Below, one piece after another: positions 11,101 through 22,224 of a stretch of 64,000 bases of DNA (the stretch's first letter is position 1; each line of letters opens with the position of its first letter). Both the position numbers and the translations under genes were made by a program. The notes under the pieces are model-generated. The model was not told the DNA's origin, searched no databases, and saw only the letters and a list, made by a program, of their open reading frames with translations. Source of the stretch: Cladopsammia gracilis. Taxonomy: Eukaryota > Cnidaria > Anthozoa > Scleractinia > Dendrophylliidae. The stretch spans positions 345,001 to 409,000 of the forward strand of contig JAJGOT010000198.1 in the NCBI GenBank assembly GCA_022457155.1. The letters are read 5' to 3'.

Positions 11101-14100
11101 GACTCGACACGGTCACAAGTGGTAACGGAACTTATATTTTCCTTGCTTTTTTCTTGCAATTTCATTCATAATTTGACAAAAAAAGTAATCCATACGTCGT
11201 CAAATAAACATTAAACCTTCTAAACATGCCCAATAAAAACCAAGGCAAATTTTATGGTTAAGAGAAAATTGTATGGGTGGCCTTCACATTACGTCACGGC
11301 GGCCATGTTGGTGCACACCTACAAAAGAATTTTAATGAACTTCTTTTGTTATGTACATCAACATGGCCGCCATGGCCTTTGTCATTTGAGTCCCACAGGA
11401 CTGAAGGTCACGTGAGTGAAAACCATCTATTGCGGTGTATAATAGTTTCAAGAGGTAAAACAAATCAATACAAGTTAAGTAATGTTCCACATAAGAACTA
11501 CCGTAAACTTCATTGTTCTGCGGCATTGGCTCTTTCCTACATAGAATATCTTTGATTTCAAGAATAGAGGAGGGGCTGATTGTTCATAATTATATTTCAG
11601 TATAAAAATAAAGAATATCCATTTGCGTCAAATAAATTTTAGGAAATATTCATGCTTAACCAATCAGAATAGCAGAAGATACTTGCTAATGCTTTTGCTT
11701 ATTTGATGAAGTTCCCCAAATACAATATCTTTTAAAAATTGCATGGGGTCTGAAATTACTTGAAACCTTAAAAAAAGTAGACAAAATGCACCTTGAACCT
11801 TAACGTTTTAGCAGTTTTTTAGTCTAGGCCAATGATATCACTAGTTGTAACAATGAAAAAAGTTGACATTCCATCGTGCATTGCCGTTCAGCACTTTCCT
11901 TCTTATGCGGATCATTACTTAATTACCAACTATTCGCCGAAGTGGAAGTGGCTTATTTAAGTGGTAGACATTTTATACTAAGCCGCGAAGCGGCGAGGTT
12001 AATATGTACCACTGGCCACCGATGCTGAGGTGCATTTGATAGCTGTTTTAGTATATACAAAAACAGTGAGATAATACAGCATGAAAATGATGATTTTAAA
12101 CTTTTTTTTTCCTGTCAACGATCACAATTTTCGCGCGCAAATGACCGAAATTTGCTTGTAGGTGAAAAGCACTTGCTATCCCGAGTTTCAGTAGCAAATC
12201 AGAGCCAATAACGCTATCCACTGTTTTATTACACACTAAAAGGAGAACATTTTCCCCCAAAAAAATATCTTAAAAATTTACAAGTTTAGAAAATTTAATG
12301 TGATTCTCAATGAGGCTAATTACACTTTAATGACAATTATATGAAAGAATCACTAAAGACGTTACGAACCCTTGATGAGGTTGGCAGAGTTCAATGAGAT
12401 CAAAACGGAAGTCAAAGCAACTGCATGAAGTCACATTTCAAGCTAAAGTCTGGCTAATGTAGATATTCCATTTATAATAGCCTGTTCTGTTGTTAGAGAG
12501 GGTGGAAAACGTCACAAAAAGTACGCATGGTATGCAATGGTATGACGGCACTGGTGGCGCATGCGTAACTAAAAATGAACAGCAACGGAACGGGGAAGGG
12601 TTTTTGTCGATGTTTACGACCGCTGACATAAAGGAACATTAGTTCTGGGTACAACATGTAAGGAAAACGTGGTAAATATCTGACTCTACTTAATTACGAC
12701 CTTGTCGTCAGGTTGGAATTAAGCTTTAATAGTATTTCATCATTATTTTTGTTTTGTCATTTGCAGCGCTTTCCTGGATTTTATATTGTTTAGCACTTCA
12801 TCCTGAACACCAGAAACAATGCCAGGAAGAAATCGATAGCATCTTTGAACAAGGCAATGGAATACAATGGTAAGGGCAAAAACTACAGTGTCACACATTG
12901 TTCATGGTGGCGTGGGAGAGATGAGATCAACAATGGACCGATAGCGGCCGCCGGTGGCGCCTTCATAAGCTGACGTCCGATCTTCCTTCATGTGTGGGGC
13001 GGGGAGATGAGATCAATAATGGACTGATAGAGGCTGCCTGAGGCGCCTTCATGAGCTGACGTCCAATCTCATTCTCATAAAAATGTAAAGCGCAACTGAT
13101 TATATTCGCTATTATAAGTCTCTTCTTATTATCTCCTCCCTTAGAAGCGATTTCCTTTGCAGCACTGTGAATTAGTAATGTGTTAGTATGTAATGAAAGA
13201 CACCAAAACGGATTAGTTAATTTTTTTTTATGTAGGAATGATCTCCACAACGTTCCTTACTTGAAGCTCTGCATCAACGAAGCCATGCGGCTGTACTCTC
13301 CTGTTCCCATAATCTGCCGTTCTTCCGACAAGAGTTATGATTTACAAGGAAGGACTGTCCCTCAAGGTAAGCTGACAAAAAATCCTGTATCAGTTGTTCT
13401 TTTAGATGGTGTTCTTAATCTTACAGATTGTATAAGGTAGGGACGTTGGAACCACGACGACAACGCCAAGGAAACATTTTTTCGTTCACTTTGTCAATTG
13501 TAGCGAAACTATTTTTTTCCTCTTCACTGAGAAACAAGAAGAACAATTTACTGTTGTGTGTCCAATTTCCCCATAAAACACCAAATTTGGTCATGATTGT
13601 GCCGAGAGTGGCAACGAAATGTAAATTTGTACCAACTCAGAAAGTGGATCCAGAACTGCAGCTGGGGGATGGGAATGGGGAGAATGTAATGCAAATTAAA
13701 CATAAATTAATATGGGGAAGGGCCGGACCCCCGGGCCCCTCCTCTTGATCTGCCACTGCAAAGTGTGTACCATAGATGTAAAGCCTTTGTTCTATCTTTT
13801 TGTGATGTACTTGTTACCATCGCCTTCGTGGTTGCTTAACCCTTTCACTCCTAGAGTTAATTATAAAGACTTTAGTGTGATTCTAACTTTGGAGTCTGTT
13901 GACGAAATTCTGTGGTATGACCATTCAAATGAAACATCTTCAGCAGTACTTATACATGGTACCGTTTGTTTTTCAATATTTTACAAAATGGACATTTTCT
14001 TGGATTTTGATGTTTGGCACTCTTGGGAGTTAAACGTTTAAATGTTTAATGGTTGACGGTACGATAGGGTGGATATATATCGTAGGTGTAAGTACATGCA

Positions 14101-16454
14101 TATACCATATGGGTAAGATTTCTATCCATCTGGAATTTTGATTGGTATAAACTCACCCAGCTGCAGTTCTAACATTGAAGATAAAATATTTCCTAATTTG
14201 TTGGTTGACGGTTACATGTTTGCCATTGCCAATTTGACTTTCAACACACGGTTGAAGATAAAACAAGACAAATCCCTTTATTAGTCAAAACGCCATATTG
14301 ATATGTGACGTATTAAATTTTCCATTAGTGGGTCAAAACTAACTCTTCTTTTGTCTCCTAGGTACTTTTCTGTACGTGAACATTTTTGCCCTTCATCGCA
14401 ACCCTCATGTCTGGGAAAATCCAGAGGTAAACGACTTGTACTTCATAAATTCTGGTTCTGATTTTTGGGTCTGTGGATGAAATCCTAGCGTTTGACCATT
14501 TAAATGAAAGATGCTGAGCAAGGTGGTTCTAACTTTTCACTCTGTGGATGAAATCCTAAAGTGTGACCATTCAAATGAAAGCTACTGAGCAGTACGTTCC
14601 TGCGGTACCGTTTATTATGCTGTACAAGGTGGTTCTAACTTTTGAGTCTGTGGATCAAATCCTAAAGTGTGACCATTCAAATGAAAGCTACTGAGCAGTA
14701 CTTTCCTTTGGTACTGTTTATACTGTACAAGGTGATTCTAACTTTTGAGTCTGTGGATAACGTTATTCAGTTTGACCAATTAAATGGAAGCACTTCAACA
14801 ATACTTTGGTAAGGTGCTGTTTGATTTTCAGTTATTTTGCAAATCGAAATTTGCAATTTTCATGAATTTTGATTTTAGGGGCTGTAATGGCAGAGAAGAG
14901 TTGACAATAATCGTGATTCTGGACCGTAGGGAGGGTAATCCTCAAGCTACATAAGCTATATCTCATTAGGTATTTGCCACACACTAGCGGGATGTAGATT
15001 TTGAATGTTTTCGTGTGTCGTGGTTACTCGTTTGGAATAAGATACAAATATTTGGTCTTTATGAACGAACTCTCTAATTGGACCGAAAGAATGAGAAATA
15101 TTTTATATAGTAGTAGGTTCGCAAAAGATATCACTAAAGATAATATAATCGTCTTTCAGGAGTTTGATCCGTTAAGATTTACAGAGGAAAGATCACAAGA
15201 CAGACCTCCGCACTCGTTCATTCCATTTTCATCAGGAATAAGGTATAATCTTAAAACTGATCAACGAGACAGTGAGTTTCCGTATAATGGCAACTGGTAA
15301 TACAAGGAACAAGTTCTCTAGACGAGAACGTCATTTCGGGAGCCGAATAACTTGCTTTGAACTTTACCATAGAATAAAGACGTAGCAACTATTTTTTTGT
15401 CATTTTTACAACAAGTTTTTAGAATCTTACCAATGTACCATACATTACAGAAGGTAATTTGTAAATTGAAAAATAAAATACTTTTCAGGAACTGTATAGG
15501 ACAGCACTTTGCTATGGCCGAAATAAAGACAGCGCTGGCAATGATCCTTCATCGGTGAGTTATTTTTGTAGCAAGCTAAGCCTGTGCCAGGCGTTTAGAT
15601 AGTGGGTTTCCTACGCCAGGCGTTCAGATAGTGGGCACCCTGTAACAGACGTTCAGATAGTGCAATCCTGTGCCAGGCGTTCAGACAGTGGGAAGCAAAG
15701 GACAGACGGCGCGCGAAGGAGAAATATTTCGATTGCTGACGGAGGGGGATTGGCGCGAAAGTCTCTCCTCGTTTTTCCCCCGTTCGTTCGCGCGCCGATT
15801 TTAAGCTGCTCACTGGCCTCACAATCTTAGCTTAGACACCTTACAAAGGAAAAAAAATAATAATATAAATCAAGGAGATAAGCTCAGTTTTTTTCTTACG
15901 ACGATCTGTTTCTGCATTTACATCAGTTACATTGGTTTCATCGACAACGTTCTACTTGCACTGAGATTTTGTAAGAATTGGATAGGTCTCTATCTTTTCT
16001 TAACCCTAAAATGTACAATGTACTGCAACTGGGGAAATGTTAACACTCAACACCCAGACAGGTACCAAAACCCCATTTTAACAACTAAGAGGTACGACGA
16101 GCATATGAGAGTCATCCCCCGTAGCTTTACCATCCACTGACTGTGACCTATCCCAGGAAGGAGGGGAGGTAGCAATGCCCCGAGGCAACAAAAACCATGG
16201 ACATTTCTTTTTGACATGGGATGCCTGTGGCCCAGGTGCTTTATATAATTTCAGGACTTGCGTTATGTTTCAGATTTGACCTTACTGTCAGTACAGACCA
16301 GATTGTTCCCATGGAGAATTTGCTCACTATACTCACGTTACGCAGCAAGACTGGGGTGCGCATTAAAGTTCATCCAAGAAACTCTGATGTTTTCCACGAC
16401 GAGAATGATAATTTCAGTCATATTTTAGAAAACACTGCAAAGCTGAGCTGCTAG
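5193..16454 (+). CDS. Cytochrome P450, CYP4 clan, 13 exons, N-terminus missing
   Basis: Haem-thiolate monooxygenase. CYP4 enzymes sit on the ER membrane and usually hydroxylate fatty acids or related lipids (family knowledge; the substrate is not readable here). Exons: 5193-5379, 5627-5754, 6315-6433, 7582-7644, 8492-8624, 10551-10616, 11034-11121, 12767-12869, 13236-13366, 14362-14426, 15160-15242, 15489-15554, 16274-16454. They join in frame to about 470 residues. Motifs in order: helix C WKSTR with TPAFHFE, NFIYNLTPAGRKF, helix I AGLDTVTSG, helix K EAMR, PLRF, then haem loop FSSGIRNCIG split across exons 11 and 12 with its Cys ligand. Typical CYP4 proteins are about 500 residues, so the membrane anchor and Pro-rich hinge (about 50 residues) lie in an unfound upstream exon. 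All introns are GT-AG except intron 3, which starts ATAAGA. The frame is otherwise unbroken. CYP4 assignment is confident; the subfamily is not. Confidence 0.93.
6432..6440 (+). other. Non-canonical donor of P450 intron 3
   Basis: The reading frame requires exon 3 to end AAAAG at 6433, but the next bases are ATAAGAT, not GT. The acceptor side reads TTTTCAGCACAC near 7577-7586. In-frame joining works with an AG end at 7581, or with an AC end at 7585 (CAGCAC then ACTTGAC). No nearby GT preserves the frame. Confidence 0.7.
6839..7147. mobile_element. MITE with ~65-bp inverted ends, P450 intron 3
   Basis: The left arm (6839-6904) contains CACCAAATTGAAGAAACG and AAAAGCATAAACCATGAACG. The right arm (7083-7147) is its reverse complement with a few mismatches. 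The interior of about 180 bp is non-coding. Confidence 0.75.
7727..7883. mobile_element. Small inverted-end element in P450 intron 4
   Basis: TAGCCTGTGAA near 7727 is matched by TTCACAGGCTA near 7883. Inner parts also pair (GGGTTAAAAG against CTTTTAACCC). A MITE relic is likely; it has no coding content. Confidence 0.5.
8700..9115. repeat. Degenerate (TGAT/TGAC)n tetranucleotide tract
   Basis: Long runs of TGAT interspersed with TGAC, TGAG and GTTTG variants fill P450 intron 5. The minus-strand ORF through it (Gln/Ser/Asn-rich) is a product of the repeat, not a gene. Confidence 0.9.
9681..9870. mobile_element. MITE nested in the 1.2-kb element (AATAGG ends)
   Basis: AATAGGCCATTTGCACAATG at 9681 and its diverged reverse complement ending CCTATT at 9870 form arms of about 45 bp. 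The arms include ATGACTACAACTACCAGAAT against ATTCTGGTAGTTGTAGTC. Non-coding. Confidence 0.8.
9944..10116. mobile_element. MITE nested in the 1.2-kb element (GAGTGTTTTCAC ends)
   Basis: GAGTGTTTTCAC at 9944 pairs with GTGAAAACACTC ending at 10116. The interior carries two copies of a GGCCGCCGT-like motif. Non-coding. Confidence 0.75.
10370..10530. repeat. (CATT)n tetranucleotide tract
   Basis: Nearly pure CATT repeats with CACT and CAGT variants, ending about 20 bp before the acceptor of P450 exon 6 at 10551. It therefore occupies the region expected for the branch point and polypyrimidine tract. Confidence 0.9.
11278..11400. mobile_element. Small palindromic element in P450 intron 7
   Basis: ACGGCGGCCATGTTGGTG near 11296 is answered by ATCAACATGGCCGCCATG near 11357, with AAAAGAATTTT against AACTTCTTTTG inside. 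This is probably a MITE of the GGCGGCCATGTT type. The exact ends are uncertain. Confidence 0.5.
12912..13075. repeat. Two-copy tandem repeat, P450 intron 8
   Basis: A segment containing GAGATGAGATCAA, ATGGACYGATAG, GGCGCCTTCAT and AGCTGACGTCC occurs twice in direct orientation, about 93 bp apart. No function is inferred. Confidence 0.7.
13843..14040. repeat. Dispersed repeat copy, P450 intron 9
   Basis: It begins CCCTTTCACTCCTAGAG and ends CACTCTTGGGAGT, a partly inverted pair of ends. Between them is the core CTAACTTTGGAGTCTG and ATGACCATTCAAATGAAAC. Related copies occur at about 2110, 28680, 32210, 36415 (minus), 37376, 55806 (minus) and 58930. Confidence 0.7.
14437..14890 (+). repeat. Short array of 106-bp satellite monomers, P450 intron 10
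   Basis: About four diverged units repeat the motifs CTAACTTTTGAGTCTGTGG, AAGTGTGACCATTCAAATGA and GAGCAGTAC. This is the same satellite as the large array at 52.7-54.7 kb. Confidence 0.8.
15583..15835. mobile_element. Repeat with CCAGGCGTTCAGATAGTG units, P450 intron 12
   Basis: Four close copies of a CAGGCGTTCAGATAGTG-like motif (15590-15690) precede a GC-rich stretch (GGCGCGCGAAGGAG) and its inverted counterpart (CGTTCGTTCGCGCGCC). Related to the element at 38196-38398; a rearranged copy of that MITE is likely. Confidence 0.6.
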
Positions 16455-16669
16455 CGAAAATATTAAGAGGTACTTGCTCATTATACAGATCAGTGTACAC
16501 AAGTTATTTACAAGATTTAGTAGCTGACACTGATAATAACGCAAACCAATTTGGTCGCAACTATCCTATATCAATGTACACGTATCCACTTATATATATA
16601 TATGTATAAGCTGGGGTATTTAACTGGATAACCAAACCTACTTGTAGGTAGGTTAGTGAGTATACGATA

Positions 16670-16675
16670 AATAAA
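16670..16675 (+). promoter_or_regulatory. Candidate poly(A) signal of the P450 gene
   Basis: AATAAA lies 216 bp after the P450 stop codon at 16452-16454. It is the first clear hexamer downstream. Use of the site is inferred. Confidence 0.5.
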
Positions 16676-16885
16676 GCTAATACACTGGGGTCCGCCAAAT
16701 TAAAGCTTAGTTTACTTAGACTACGATTTTAAAAATAATCGGCGGCCAGTTGAGTTTTAAACTTACGTGGGGGGAGTGGGGGGAGGGGGGTGGGGGCGGC
16801 GGGAAGTCACCCGCCCTTGAGATCACAAGCATCGCAAACATAACTACAAGAATAACCAGTCCTCATGTCAGGGTGAATAGAAGTA

Positions 16886-17066
16886 TGTCCAGAAATGCAC
16901 GCTAATGAGATTCATGCTCTTTATGACGGACATCATGAAGTGTCCCCTAGACCTAATTCTCACCTAAACACAAGCAATTCTGTCAAACATGAAGTCATAT
17001 GGAAAAGACAAATAATTGTGTGCTATATGAAGTGCCCAAAGTCCGAGTTACGTGCATTTCTGGACA
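16886..17066 (+). mobile_element. 181-bp MITE, TGTCCAGAAATGCACG ends, copy 1
   Basis: The perfect inverted ends are TGTCCAGAAATGCACG and CGTGCATTTCTGGACA. A second copy in the opposite orientation lies at 45020-45200. Both copies keep an open frame from end to end, but most differences between them change amino acids, so I do not call a gene. Confidence 0.85.
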
Positions 17067-18985
17067 TAAGTGAGTGAATACTGGTTAGGCTTTTTCTTGC
17101 AAAGAACAGATAGGAAAAATGCTTTTTTTTTTGCCCTTCCGTGAAAATGTTTCTGCTTATGCTTTCGTTGACTTATCGAAACTCAGTTTTGGGGACATAC
17201 ATGTAGCGACTTCGTTTTCATTGTAGGGTCTCGAGAAGAGTCTTGTGCCAAGTCAGTTGTTTGCCTTACCGTCGTGTTTGCAAGAAAAAAAAGTATTTAT
17301 GCCTTTTCCCTTCCATCTTTTTCTAGACCACACCAAGCGCTGGCTTGCCTGAGCTCTGTTTACTGGGCAAAGAATGAGCACAACCACGTTTGGGTCAATA
17401 TGGCTGAGCACAGGCTCATAGCCGCTTTTATTCAAAATAGCAAGCTTTCCTTGAAAAGTGATAAATAAATAACCTGGCCCATCACCAGGGGCACCCAACG
17501 AATCGTTACGGCGAAAAGCTGTTCAAAACGCATTTTTGTCATCTTAAAAATTCGTAATAAATTGGATTTAAAATAAGATTTTTCTGAAGGAAAATGACGC
17601 CATAAGCTTTCGTAATAACGCAAAAGTTAAATCAATTTGTTTTCTGAGGGATACAAAATGTCACTTTTAGTACAAAAGAGGGTCTGCTTAGGGATTTTCG
17701 GAACTGAGCAAGGGTAATTTAAAGATTCTTTTCCCTAAAATTTTCTTCCGCCAAAATATTCAGCTAAAAGTACCCGGAAAGCTCAAACTGCATTAGCTTT
17801 GACTTAGTTTCGTAAAAAATTAAACCGTGCTGAACTTTTTACCTTTACCCAGGCTGTTTATACAACGTCTCTAATGTTATTTACGCACGTTGAACATACG
17901 TTAAAGTTACGCGACAGTGGAAATCCAGCTAAATGTACTTTAATGAGATGATATGGAAAAAACGGTACAACGCCATTTCAAGGGTTTCCTAAACATTCCT
18001 CGTTGGGTGTCCCCCGCTTTATGCTTCATGTATGCTCGCTGGGTTGTGCTTGCCTTCCTGGTTTAAAAAAAAGCAAATTGCAATTGGTATTCTGGTTTGC
18101 GCATGACGCCATAAAATTTCAAAAATCTAAACTATACATTCTACAAAGCTGTTTCTAACATGGTATGTGGAGGCCAGGGTTATAATCTTTCACAAAAAGG
18201 TTTAGGATTTAACGATGCTTAACTTCCGATAATGTGTCACGCAATTCGTCACGCTATTTCAGATAAGCCGTGAAAATAAACAAAATTGAACCAGATGCAT
18301 TATAGATGCAATTAATGGAACTTATAGTGAATTCAACATTTTGTGATGAGATTTTTAGTGTAATTAAGACTTTGAAGTTTTCGTCACCATAGTGGGGCAC
18401 CAAGATGGCCGCTCCATACATTTCGTTCATACATACATACGTTCGTCTATAGCTCTTGAATGAAATGCTCTTGCGCTGCAAAATGTGGCCCAGATCGATA
18501 TACAGTTTTAAAATCTTTACAATTCCATTAACATTTTGGAATCGAAATCTGTTATTTTATGCTTCTAAATTTTGATATGACGTAAGTGCAAACCAAGAAT
18601 TGCATAGCTAGCTTTCGAGACGAAACAGATGATGCTTTTAGTTCATGTGAAATATGCCATTTTCAGACTAGCAAGCATTTATTACAATTATTTTAATATC
18701 ATCAATTACATAAACATAGTTTTACTTTCATCAATTTAGTGATTAATCATTATTACGTTTTTGGCTTATCCTTATTACTGTAATTTTATTCTCTTATGAT
18801 TAGAATAGAACTGCTTCTGAATTTACTATTAGTCTGTAAGGCGCCATTGGACGGTGACGGAAATGGCGCTTATATAAATATTTATTATTAAATGAAACAG
18901 TTTAAGATGTTCTGTTTCAGTTAGAAAGAAATCATATTTCATCTTTTACTCACTATTCAAAAGATCGTTCGTTCCGGATAAAGGC
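17067..18985. other. Intergenic DNA, one SINE/LINE-like tail
   Basis: No gene is recognised. At 18838-18893 a GGCGCCATT ... AATGGCGCTTATATAAAT stretch followed by ATTATTA resembles the 3-prime tail of a retroposon. The rest is AT-rich and unassigned. Confidence 0.5.
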
Positions 18986-19419
18986 CCGGTTGGGGGGGGG
19001 GGGGGGGTACTCTACTAATTGTTGAGTGGGGGTGTGCCGCTGGGACTCAGAGACCCTTAACCTGCACTAGACCATTTTAGCTGCATTTTGCAACCCTATT
19101 CTAGACAAAACGCCAAAAATCCCTACCCTATCCTAGACCTATTCCAGACTCGCTATTTTCGAGAAACTCGTTCACTATCAGAGTTATTAGTTAACAGGGG
19201 TCAGCAAAAATGCGGTACTGCCCGCCGTACCGATGTTTGAATGCCATTTGCCATTAAACCTTCTCTCTATAGACTAAATTCTTCACGCAAATAATCCGTT
19301 TATTCTAGACCAAAACCCTTATTACTATACCCTTTCCCACACTAAACTGCCTGAAAACCATACCGCTCACAGTGGCACATACCTAGATAGCTCATATACG
19401 GGAGTACCTCCCCCCCCGG
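18986..19419. mobile_element. G-run/C-run ended MITE with near-perfect 8-bp duplication
   Basis: The left end is CCCGGTT followed by a G16 run and TACTC (18992-19010). The right end is GAGTAC, CT and a C run, closing in CCGG. The flanks GATAAAGG and AATAAAGG differ by one base and look like an 8-bp target duplication. The interior has repeated CCTATTCTAGAC-like motifs. It shares its terminal design with 33259-33672. Confidence 0.7.
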
Positions 19420-19522
19420 AAATAAAGGTACGAAAAGAGGGTAAGTGACTCAGGGGTTGTCATGTGTCGTTGGGTTTTCGACGCCGAAAGCACCATTACT
19501 TTTATGACAATATTCCCCCTCC

Positions 19523-20018
19523 TAGACTGCAAAACAGTCGTATTTTTTGCGTTGGTCATACGAATGCGCGCGGTCTTTGAACGAAAGGTCTGGAACGAGT
19601 GTGAATGTAAAAAATGCGAGCGAGCGGTTGTGCCTAAAGAATACCGTTTAGAGGGACGTCAGACACCTTATTAAGACTTATATAACGTAATTTCGAGACT
19701 TAGAATTTTATTTTTAATAAATTTTTAAGTGTAGAAAAGAAAATCTAAAATCCTCCACTCAGGATTGAACCTGTGATCTCAGCTATGCTTAGGCTTAGAT
19801 AGCCTACCGTACGACTGTACCACCTAGCTTCTCGGGTTGTTCAGGCCTAAATTTAACTATATAAACTGCTACCCATAACATCAACTGAAAGCTAACCAGT
19901 TACTCCGTTATATAAGTTTCAATAAGGTGTCCGACGTCCTTTTGAACGGTATTCTTTAGGCTTAACCCGAGCGAGCCAGCGGAAAAAAAAAAAAAAAAGA
20001 CGGCTGTTTTGCAGTCTA
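19523..20018. mobile_element. MITE with TAGACTGCAAAACAGTCGT-like ends
   Basis: TAGACTGCAAAACAGTCGT at 19523 pairs with ACGGCTGTTTTGCAGTCTA ending at 20018. The arms converge on CCTAAAGAATACCGTT and AACGGTATTCTTTAGG, between which a second element (19653-19939) sits exactly at the palindrome centre. A partial relative lies at 36998-37090. Confidence 0.8.
19653..19939 (-). mobile_element. TIR element with tRNA-like module, copy 2, intact
   Basis: The inverted ends are GGACGTCAGACACCTTATT and AATAAGGTGTCCGACGTCC. On the minus strand, AGCTAGGTGGTACAGTCG resembles a pol III A box, and GGTTCAATCCT, about 55 bp on, matches a B box. This is a tRNA-like head inside a TIR-bounded unit. It could be a SINE captured by a MITE, or a MITE that gained a tRNA-like segment. 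It is not a functional tRNA: no acceptor stem or cloverleaf closes. Confidence 0.6.
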
Positions 20019-22002
20019 TCCCCCTCCCTATCCCTCTGTGGCTGCTTTGTCTTAGTCTTATTATTGCGACTTTTGATTATGGTGGGCATCAACCCTTGAT
20101 ACGTGTTTGAAATAACTTCAACGTTGAAACCATGGATTTCTTAATATATTCGACTTTGCTAAGCAAGGCAGTTGTACTGTATTATATACATATACTACAT
20201 ATTGTATAAACATGTAATATATATAATTTTGTAGTGCACGCGGAATAACTTATTTTGTATTTTAATGCATGTGGGAAAAAATAAATCTGTAAAGCAAAAT
20301 TGGTACTCAGACTTATTTCACTTGTAATTTATTTCATGTGTTTTATCTCTCTTTTTATATACTTTTACACATTGATACTACTTACAGAATCTACTCATAT
20401 TTTGACTGCATGAATGTGCATGTCTTAGATGCGAGGCTGTATATAAACTATATTTTCATTCATTTATATTTTATTTATTTTGTTGCCTTTGCCATGTTAT
20501 AAACTTACACGCAAAAATGATTAAGCCAGCAAAACTATCAATAGACTTGCAAGTGAACAAAAGAAAAACAGGCAGTGATGGTGCTTACGCTGCCACCCGT
20601 TGTAAGCGGCAAACTCTCAACAATAATTAGTTTCCCTATTGCAGTCACACCACTGCATTTTAGACCTACAATCTCGGACGGAATAAAAAGAGAAATAACA
20701 CCTCCCCTCCCCCCGATTCAAAGATGGGTTCGCGCGAAAACCAAAACGCGCCATTTTCCCATCACTGAACTGGGGGGAGGAGGTATTAATTTTTCATTTG
20801 AAATGTCCAAAATTGTAGCCTAGGTTGTTCCACAGGTGGATAGCGCTATCCACTGGAGATGGAAATCTCTATCTAGTGGATGACGCAAATTGTTTTGTTA
20901 ACGCTTATCCGCTCTTTATACAATCGGGCTCTGGTGTTAGCGACCATCTCTCCTAACACTTTTTGGCTAAAATTAGGCCCATCCCTTGACAAAATATATA
21001 AACAAAATAGGGATTAGGAGGAAACGAAATTTCGAAGACAAATTGGAAAACAAAACCCTTGCTCATTAGTTTGCATACGCAATTTCCCAGCTTACTTTTT
21101 CAAAGGTAAAGTAAATACCAAGAAATCTAGATTGTTAAATAAATATACATGTATTCAGTTATTAGGTAAATCAGTTCAGCAGTACACATGAACCCTCATC
21201 CCCCTTCTTTACTCAACCTGGCCCTACGGTGGAGACGAAAGAGCCGTTTAATTATTCCACTGTGAAGAAAGAAAGACGGGCAATTCAGATCTTCAAATCT
21301 ATTGGCACATTCATCCAAAATACATATATTAAGACAAACTAAGGAACTTTGAAGTGTTTCTCCGCAGTAATACTCAAGTAACCGAGCAAATTTAGAGCTG
21401 TTTGGTAACAAAGTATTCGTCTTCGATAATAAAGTTGTCACCGGAAATGAAGCCTGTATTCTGTAAGGTTGAAAACATAAGGGGTACGCAAGGGTCGAGG
21501 CTGATACCCAACCACTGGGGATAGAGCACAAGGAAGTGTCCAACTAATGCCCGGGGGGGGGGGGGGGGGGGGGGGGGGGGCGGAGTGGGGCGATGGGCAC
21601 TGCTGAAATTGATTTTATAAATAATTACTTTGAAATCAATGGTATTGTTTTTGTTAATCATTTCCACACTGAACTTACAGAGTTGCATTGCCATTGTTAA
21701 CGGATGACTAATCATAATTAAAAAAAAATGTCTCCCCTTTTACATAAAAAATGAACATAAGCACACAGACGAAATTAAGACAATATTAGATAAATAACGT
21801 AATACAGAAATTACAAAGTAAGTTTGAATAAGTAAGTGCTTATGACTGATGTTAAGTTATATCTGTACAGTATATTAATTAAAACAAAATATACGACATT
21901 TCATGCATTTATTTTTATTATTTACTTTTCTACACTATTTACACTGCACTTAGAATATTACGACCCGAGTTGTTCAAATAACTATGTTTATATATTACTT
22001 CT
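20019..22002. other. Intergenic DNA with repeat fragments
   Basis: No gene is seen. A palindromic TGGATAGCGCTATCCA fragment at about 20837 belongs to a MITE type common in corals. A G run of about 30 bp lies at 21551-21580. The rest is AT-rich. Confidence 0.55.
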
Positions 22003-22224
22003 CACTTAGAAAAGCGGAGCGCACAATAATGAAACTTTATGTCTGCTTATAATTGAAAAATCTTTAGATCTACCTCCGAAATCTTCGGGAACCTTCTGTA
22101 GAAGTGTAAATACATTTGCATTCGCTTGTTTGCGCTGCTTGGACCATGGTAAAACGACCGTTTGAACTTGAACTCGAGGCAACTCAAATCGTACAACGTC
22201 ATAACCATTTTGTCACTTTGAAGT
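22003..22224. repeat. Partial third copy of the 22-25 kb repeat unit
   Basis: From AGAAAAGCGGAGCGCACAAT onward, this stretch matches about 22330-22545 and 23985-24195 with scattered differences. It is truncated before the remainder of the unit. Confidence 0.8.

Noticed and set aside
19653..19939. Functional tRNA gene on the minus strand
   Set aside because: Only A- and B-box-like motifs are present; no acceptor stem, anticodon arm or cloverleaf can be drawn.
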